This document shows positions 14,466-18,968 of a DNA stretch of 18,968 bases, one piece after another. The stretch's first letter is position 1; each line of letters opens with the position of its first letter. The DNA is taken from contig DCAE01000059.1 of assembly GCA_002311385.1 (NCBI GenBank), positions 1 to 18,968 of the forward strand, in the 5' to 3' direction. The translations under genes were made by a program, and so were the position numbers. Under the pieces are notes generated by a model. That model did not search any database and was not told the origin of the DNA. It saw nothing but the letters and a program-made list of their open reading frames with translations. Source of the DNA: Dehalococcoidia bacterium UBA1141 (GTDB lineage: Bacteria > Chloroflexota > Dehalococcoidia > Lucifugimonadales > UBA3495).

Positions 14466-14557
14466 TATTCGGAGTAGAAGCCAAGCTCGATTGGTTTCAT
14501 GGGGTATCCAGCTGAATAATATATTTGGCCCACTTGCATCAGTAGCGGAGAGACACT

Positions 14558-16096
14558 TTGAGAGCACTTATCAGCGTCTACGACAAAACCGGCGTCGTCG
14601 AATTCTCCAAGCGGTTGGTGGATTCGGGATTTGAATTGGTCAGCACCGGAGGCACACACCGCACATTATCAGAAGAAGGCTCTCTGCCTGTGAAGCAGGT
14701 TTCCGAGGTAACCGGCTCACCGGAGATTCTTGATGGCCGCGTTAAAACCCTTCATCCGGTGATTCACGCAGGCCTGCTGGCCCGCCGAGATTCCCCAGCC
14801 CATGTGGCTGAGTTGGCCGAGCATGGCATCGACCCAATAGACTTGGTGGTGGTGAATCTCTATCCCTTCGTGGAGACTATCAGCAAACCCGGCGTGACCA
14901 TGGACGATGCCCTGGAAAACATCGACATCGGTGGACCAACAATGCTGCGGGCGGCGGCGAAAAACTTCCCCTCCGTAGCCGTGGTGGTGGACCCAGCCGA
15001 TTACTCTTGGGTAGCCGATAAGATGTGCGGGGCCGGTCTGAGCCCGGAGGACCGCCGCAAATTGGCCGCCAAGGCATTCCATCACGTTTCGGTCTACGAC
15101 ACCGCCGTCGCAGCCTATTTGACCGGTGCTGACACCGATACAGAAACCGGAGAACTGCCGGAACAGCTCACGATTGCGTTGGTCAAAACAGCCACGTTGC
15201 GTTACGGCGAGAACCCCCATCAGCAAGGCGGGCTTTACGTCGCTGCCTCGGGTATGGCAGGAGCAATCGCCGGAGCGAAACAACTCCATGGGCGGGAATT
15301 GTCATACAACAATCTGATGGATGCAGACGCAGTTTGGCGCACGGTATCCGATTTCGGCGATCTGGCCGTGGCAGTGGTCAAACATGCCAACCCATGCGGA
15401 CTGGCTTGCCATCAAGACCAGGTTATTGCCTACCAGAATGCCTACGAGGGCGACACTATCTCTGCCTTTGGCGGAATCGTCGGCTACAACAGGACAGTCA
15501 CAGCGGCAGCGGCCCAAGCCATGGATGCCGTATTCTACGAAGTGGTGGTGGCGCCAGGTTATGAACCAGAAGCCTTGGAGATACTGCAAAAAAAACGCAA
15601 CCTGCGCATCCTGACGGTGGACCAAGCGTCCAACACCCGATCCTACGACCTGCGGCCGGTTAGCGGAGGAGTACTGATTCAAGACCCCGATATTATCGAC
15701 GAGGACCCTGCTTCCTGGAAATCCGTAACCGAACGCACGCCCACAACCAACGAGATGGAAGATTTGGCCTTTGCTTGGACCGCCGCCAAGCACATCAAAT
15801 CCAATGCGATAGTATTTGCCAAAGACCGGACATTGATAGGGATGGGAGCCGGCCAACCCAACCGAGTGGTCAGCGTTCACCTGTCTCAGAGGACAGCCGG
15901 AGACAAAGCCGCGGGCTGCGTGTTGGCATCGGATGCTTTCTTTCCATTCCCTGACAACATCGAGTTGGCGGCAGAAGCGGGCATCACCGCAGTGGTCCAG
16001 CCCGGCGGCTCCATCAGGGACGACGAGGTGATTGCCGAAGCCAACAAACACGGTCTGGCGATGGTGTTTACCGGTGTGCGGCACTTCCGGCACTGA
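14558..16096 (+). CDS. purH: Bifunctional AICAR formyltransferase/IMP cyclohydrolase
   Basis: A 512-residue enzyme for the last two steps to IMP. The N-terminal IMP cyclohydrolase (MGS-like fold) spans ~1-145 with STGGTHRTL, VKTLHPVIHAGLLARR, NLYPF and NIDIGGPTMLRAAAKN. The transformylase domain follows with LRYGENPHQ, the catalytic Lys-His in VKHANPCG, ISAFGGIV, SNAIVFAKD, MGAGQPNRV, SDAFFPFPDNIE, QPGGSIRDDEVI and the terminal MVFTGVRHFRH. All are intact. The start is TTG at 14558 with GGAG 7 nt upstream. It is the third purine gene here and the third without an ATG. purN, often found between purM and purH, is missing. Confidence 0.97.
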   Translation: MRALISVYDKTGVVEFSKRLVDSGFELVSTGGTHRTLSEEGSLPVKQVSEVTGSPEILDGRVKTLHPVIHAGLLARRDSPAHVAELAEHGIDPIDLVVVNLYPFVETISKPGVTMDDALENIDIGGPTMLRAAAKNFPSVAVVVDPADYSWVADKMCGAGLSPEDRRKLAAKAFHHVSVYDTAVAAYLTGADTDTETGELPEQLTIALVKTATLRYGENPHQQGGLYVAASGMAGAIAGAKQLHGRELSYNNLMDADAVWRTVSDFGDLAVAVVKHANPCGLACHQDQVIAYQNAYEGDTISAFGGIVGYNRTVTAAAAQAMDAVFYEVVVAPGYEPEALEILQKKRNLRILTVDQASNTRSYDLRPVSGGVLIQDPDIIDEDPASWKSVTERTPTTNEMEDLAFAWTAAKHIKSNAIVFAKDRTLIGMGAGQPNRVVSVHLSQRTAGDKAAGCVLASDAFFPFPDNIELAAEAGITAVVQPGGSIRDDEVIAEANKHGLAMVFTGVRHFRH

Positions 16097-16187
16097 CCGG
16101 GTTCTATTCGCCATAGGGCCGTTGGCGAGTCCGAGCCAGTAGAGAACGCTGGAAGACAAGACTATGGGTTGTTAGAGGGGTGATGGG

Positions 16188-16925
16188 ATGCCAGGCACGG
16201 TTGACGTCGTAATCCCGGTTTTTAATGAAGAAAAAGCCCTGCCTAGGAACATCGTGATTTTGGCCGATTTTTTGAGGGCCAATCTGCGAAATCCCTGGCA
16301 AATCATAATCGCCGACAACGCTTCCACCGACAACACCAGATCAGTATCCGAGATGCTGACCGAGCGATATTCGGGCATAAATTACCTGCACATCCCTCAA
16401 AAAGGCCGAGGCCGCGCTTTGAAGGCCGCATGGCTGGACAGCACGGCCGACATCGTGAGCTACATGGATGTGGACTTGTCCACCGACCTGAGCCATTTCC
16501 CCACCTTGGTGGGCTCTCTCGAAGAAGGCTATCAGGTGGCCATCGGGAACCGGCTGGGCAAAGGCTCGCGGGTGACCCGTTCGCTCAGAAGAGAGTTTAT
16601 CTCCCGTAGCTACAACCTGCTCATCAAGTCGATGTTTTTCGTGCCCTTCCAAGACGCCCAATGCGGGTTCAAGGCCCTAACTCGAAAGACTGCCCAAGCC
16701 ATAGTCCCTCACATCAAGAACGATAATTGGTTCTTCGACACTGAGTTGCTGATTATCGCAGCGAAACGGGGCTATAAGATAAACAGTGTTCCGGTGAAAT
16801 GGGATGACGACCCCACCAGCACCGTGCACATAACCAGCACTGCTACCGAGGATATCAAGGGTCTACTCCGTCTGCGTTTTGGAGGGATACCCAAAGTCCC
16901 ACCTCCGGACACTGATTCGGCCTGA
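16188..16925 (+). CDS. Family 2 glycosyltransferase (polyprenyl-phosphate sugar transferase-like)
   Basis: A 245-residue GT-A fold enzyme resembling dolichol- or undecaprenyl-phosphate mannosyl/glucosyltransferases. It starts VDVVIPVFNEEKALP; ADNASTDNT (42-50) and QKGRGRALKAAW (71-82) bind the nucleotide sugar; the metal-binding DxD is D94-V-D96 in YMDVDLSTDL. Later QCGFKALTR and NDNWFFDTELL match the acceptor-side motifs of this group, the latter carrying the likely catalytic aspartate. There is no C-terminal membrane segment, so it is the soluble or peripheral type. The ATG has AGAGGGG 7 nt upstream. A small hairpin (16108-16128) separates it from purH. It probably supplies lipid-linked sugar for cell surface glycans or glycoproteins. 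The sugar is unknown. Confidence 0.85.
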   Translation: MPGTVDVVIPVFNEEKALPRNIVILADFLRANLRNPWQIIIADNASTDNTRSVSEMLTERYSGINYLHIPQKGRGRALKAAWLDSTADIVSYMDVDLSTDLSHFPTLVGSLEEGYQVAIGNRLGKGSRVTRSLRREFISRSYNLLIKSMFFVPFQDAQCGFKALTRKTAQAIVPHIKNDNWFFDTELLIIAAKRGYKINSVPVKWDDDPTSTVHITSTATEDIKGLLRLRFGGIPKVPPPDTDSA

Positions 16926-17030
16926 CGCCAGCCGAAGAGTATCCCCCAAGTTGGCAAAATGAGAGACTCCAACCGGTCATTTGATACTCCGCCGTTCATG
17001 TTGGGAATTTATCCGGGAGGATAGAAGGCA

Positions 17031-17825
17031 ATGGAACTAGGACTGAGAGGGAAGAGCGTCGTCGTCACAGGCGGCGGCTCCAATATCGGCCGGGCCATAG
17101 TCCATGCTTTTGCCGCCGAAGGCAGCAATATCACGATTGCTGAATTGGCCCCGAGCCAAGGCGAGAAGGTAGCTGCCGAGGTTGCGGCCACCGGAAGCGC
17201 TAGCCGGGTCAAAGTGATTGCCGCTGATGTTTCGGACCACCATCAGGTTGAAAGCATGGTAGAACAGACCCTGGCTGAGTTCGGCAGCATCGACGTTTTC
17301 GTTAACAACGTCGGTTGGACCATAGACCGGCTGTTCATGGAGAAACCCCGAGAGGAATGGGAGAAGGAGGTTCAAGTAAACCTCTGGGGCGCCATTAATT
17401 GCATACACGGGGTATTGCCCTCCATGATTGAGCGCCAATCGGGAGCAATCGTCAGCATAAGCTCGGACGCTGGCCGTATGGGGGAATACCGGGAGGCCGT
17501 TTACTCAGCTTGCAAAGCGGGGATAATCGCTCTGAACAAGTCGGTTGCCAGGGAAACCGGGCGTTACGGCATCCGGCTAAATGTGGTGTGTCCCGGAGTT
17601 GTAGTGCCGCCTGAGGAGGAGTCCATCAGCGAAGAGAGCATGTGGAACCAGATGCGGGACATTTTCACAGAAGACGTGCGGGAACGTGTAAAGCGAAGCT
17701 ATCCCCTACGCCGACTGGCTGCCAGCAGCGAAATTGCCAACTCCGTGGTGTTCTTGGCGTCGGACGCCGCAAGCTTTATTACTGGGCAGACGCTTAGCGT
17801 AAGTGGCGGATACACGATGATGTGA
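17031..17825 (+). CDS. Short-chain dehydrogenase/reductase (SDR)
   Basis: A 264-residue classical SDR. The Rossmann motif is TGGGSNIG (13-20), followed by ADVSD for the adenine ring and NNVG (92-95). The catalytic triad is S145 (VSISSDAG), Y158 and K162 (YSACK). N117 in VQVNLWG completes the tetrad. PGVVVPPEEES and the SGGYTMM end are family-like. The GGGSNIG form and overall pattern recall alicyclic hydroxyacyl-CoA dehydrogenases, and the neighbouring acyl-CoA genes fit that, but 3-oxoacyl reductase or other alcohol substrates remain possible. Start: ATG 17031 with GGGAGG 10 nt upstream and AAGG closer in. It stands alone on the plus strand and converges on the duplicated-domain gene. Confidence 0.88.
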   Translation: MELGLRGKSVVVTGGGSNIGRAIVHAFAAEGSNITIAELAPSQGEKVAAEVAATGSASRVKVIAADVSDHHQVESMVEQTLAEFGSIDVFVNNVGWTIDRLFMEKPREEWEKEVQVNLWGAINCIHGVLPSMIERQSGAIVSISSDAGRMGEYREAVYSACKAGIIALNKSVARETGRYGIRLNVVCPGVVVPPEEESISEESMWNQMRDIFTEDVRERVKRSYPLRRLAASSEIANSVVFLASDAASFITGQTLSVSGGYTMM

Positions 17826-17939
17826 GCTTCGCGGAGCTTGGGATTTATGCCGGCTGGACTCATTCAGGGAAGCGAAATGACCTGAACGATTGCCCAGGCC
17901 ATTTCTGCGCTTAGCCAACCAAGAGGCGAGGTACGCCCA

Positions 17940-17966
17940 CCCCAATTAGGTTCCCTTCGTTTGGGG
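17940..17966. terminator. Weak hairpin between convergent genes
   Basis: CCCCAA (17940-17945) and TTGGGG (17961-17966) form a 6-bp stem just past the stop of the minus-strand gene at 17971. There is no U tract. It is a possible but weak terminator in the 145-bp convergent gap after the SDR gene. Confidence 0.25.
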
Positions 17967-17970
17967 ATCT

Positions 17971-18870
17971 TTAGAGGGCTGCTACTTGCTCTCGGAGAGC
18001 CTCAATTTCCTGGATCAACTGAACCTTGGTCTTCTTTCCATCATTGGGCTTGGCTTGGGCTGCCTTGTTCTCAGCAACCAACTCGAATGCCCTATTTTCC
18101 ATCTTTGGCAGGATTGACTGCACTAGATTTTCGTCCAACTCGCTGGCGATGGCTGGGTACCCCGCCCGCTCGATCATCTTGCGCAGGTTACCGGCCTTGA
18201 ACTGATCCAAAGTCCAGCGCAATGTCTCACCGGAGGTGGTGGTGTCCCAATAAATCCGAATGTCTTGGTTGCGGGGGCCATAGTGATAGTGGGGGCCGTT
18301 CTCGAAACAGTCGAAAGCCAGCAACTCCACTTCCTGTCCCGCAACGTTGGACACGACGTGAATAGCCATTCCTTCGTCATTAATCTGGGGCAATAGCCGG
18401 TATTCCAGGCCGATAGCAATGTTCCCGGCCTCAAACCGATCGCCTTCCAGTTGCCGCTCGAATTTGTGGTGAACGGTGCGCCGCCCATCCCGGGACATGG
18501 CGCGGGCCGTTGCTTCCACCTGATCGAGGGTCTCTGTGGCCACGGGCTTTGTCGTAACCTTCGCAGCCAATTCGTCGTAGCCCGACCGTTCGAACATGGC
18601 AGGGAGGTTGTCGCGCAGTTGGCTCAAGGTCCAACCCAGAGGGTTCCCGGCTGTCGTCTTGTCCATGAACAGCCTGACATTCAGGTTCTCCGGTCCATAG
18701 TGATAATGTGGTGCTTGGTCAAAGCAATCGAATCTCAGTATTTCAGTATCCTTGCCGTCGATCTCGCTGTAGACCTGAAGACAGAGGCCTTGGTCGTCCA
18801 TAATCTCAGTTCGATAGCTCATCGCAATGCTAACATCACCAGCGTCTATAACTGTGTCGCCCTTTTCCAT
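17971..18870 (-). CDS. Unrecognised protein with two copies of a ~100-residue module
   Basis: I do not recognise a named family. The 299 residues contain two homologous modules, at ~4-103 and ~143-245 (offset 139). Each has an AG-[DN]-[VI]-[SA]-I opening, ILRFDCF or LLAFDCF, then PHYHYGP (54-60 and 193-199), a D-x-TT-x-G segment, LxWTLxQ, and M-x-ER-x-GY near the end. The conserved His-Tyr-His and FDCF residues suggest a metal or ligand site. The linker (~105-140) is polar, and a short C-terminal stretch (280-299) is predicted by eye to form a coiled coil. No signal peptide or membrane segment is seen, so it should be cytoplasmic. The ATG has GGAGG 7 nt upstream, an excellent site. It is transcribed toward the SDR gene. 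Confidence 0.82.
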   Translation of the reverse strand: MEKGDTVIDAGDVSIAMSYRTEIMDDQGLCLQVYSEIDGKDTEILRFDCFDQAPHYHYGPENLNVRLFMDKTTAGNPLGWTLSQLRDNLPAMFERSGYDELAAKVTTKPVATETLDQVEATARAMSRDGRRTVHHKFERQLEGDRFEAGNIAIGLEYRLLPQINDEGMAIHVVSNVAGQEVELLAFDCFENGPHYHYGPRNQDIRIYWDTTTSGETLRWTLDQFKAGNLRKMIERAGYPAIASELDENLVQSILPKMENRAFELVAENKAAQAKPNDGKKTKVQLIQEIEALREQVAAL

Positions 18871-18929
18871 TACATGCCTCCAAATTATTTTGGTGTGTGT
18901 AGGGTATCTCTTATTCGAGAATTCTCCGT

Positions 18930-18955
18930 CGGTGAACCTCTAGCTTGGTTCACCG
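18930..18955. other. Perfect 9-bp inverted repeat upstream of the duplicated-module gene
   Basis: CGGTGAACC (18930-18938) and GGTTCACCG (18947-18955) are perfect arms with an 8-nt loop, 60 bp upstream of the ATG at 18870. A 10-bp palindrome GAGAATTCTC (18917-18926) lies beside it. No U-run follows on either strand in the visible part. It may be an operator for the minus-strand gene or the terminator of a gene beyond the window. Confidence 0.45.
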
Positions 18956-18968
18956 TCCGGTTGGTTCA

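Noticed and set aside
15302..16159. 285-residue minus-strand ORF inside purH
   Set aside because: It is the antisense of a fully conserved PurH transformylase domain and has no recognisable motifs of its own.

Overview
The window looks like a chromosomal segment of an uncultivated heterotrophic bacterium. The best guess is a member of the Chloroflexota, perhaps a Dehalococcoidia or SAR202-like lineage. That guess rests on the gene mix (Oxa1-type YidC without a periplasmic domain, lipoproteins, fatty and branched-chain acyl-CoA genes, frequent TTG/GTG starts) and on a palindromic repeat of a type I associate with such genomes. No rRNA or other taxonomic marker is present, so this is an inference. 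There is no prophage, CRISPR array, plasmid or transposase gene.

Layout. (1) Bases 1-3154, minus strand: the first ~1050 codons of a large surface protein that starts as a type IV prepilin and continues as cadherin/Ig/IPT-like repeats. It is split by a frameshift near 1745 and runs off the window. (2) 3155-3880: a non-coding divergent region with phased repeats, a hairpin and a palindrome around a putative -10 box. (3) 3881-6829: an enoyl-CoA hydratase (+), then a stand-alone 5'-3' exonuclease and an isovaleryl-CoA dehydrogenase on the minus strand. (4) 7191-11236, plus strand: the conserved rpmH-rnpA-yidD-yidC-jag cluster for ribosome, RNase P and membrane-protein insertion, with two extra lipoprotein genes between yidD and yidC. 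(5) 11297-16096: purF, purM and purH of de novo purine synthesis. The spacers on either side of purM each hold one copy of a MITE-like palindromic element with apparent 9-bp target duplications. (6) 16188-17825: a family 2 glycosyltransferase and an SDR oxidoreductase. (7) 17971-18870, minus strand: an unrecognised protein made of two copies of a ~100-residue module.

How the parts fit. The acyl-CoA dehydrogenase, enoyl-CoA hydratase and SDR suggest catabolism of leucine, branched or alicyclic acyl-CoAs. The YidC cluster would make and insert membrane proteins, and the two lipoprotein genes lie inside it with translational coupling between them. The pur genes supply IMP, but purN is absent here.

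The most interesting items are the arginine-rich YidC tail encoded entirely in overlap with jag, the purF promoter that predicts a leaderless GTG-started mRNA, the MITE pair around purM, the pilin-adhesin fusion with its frameshift, and the duplicated unknown-domain protein at the right end.
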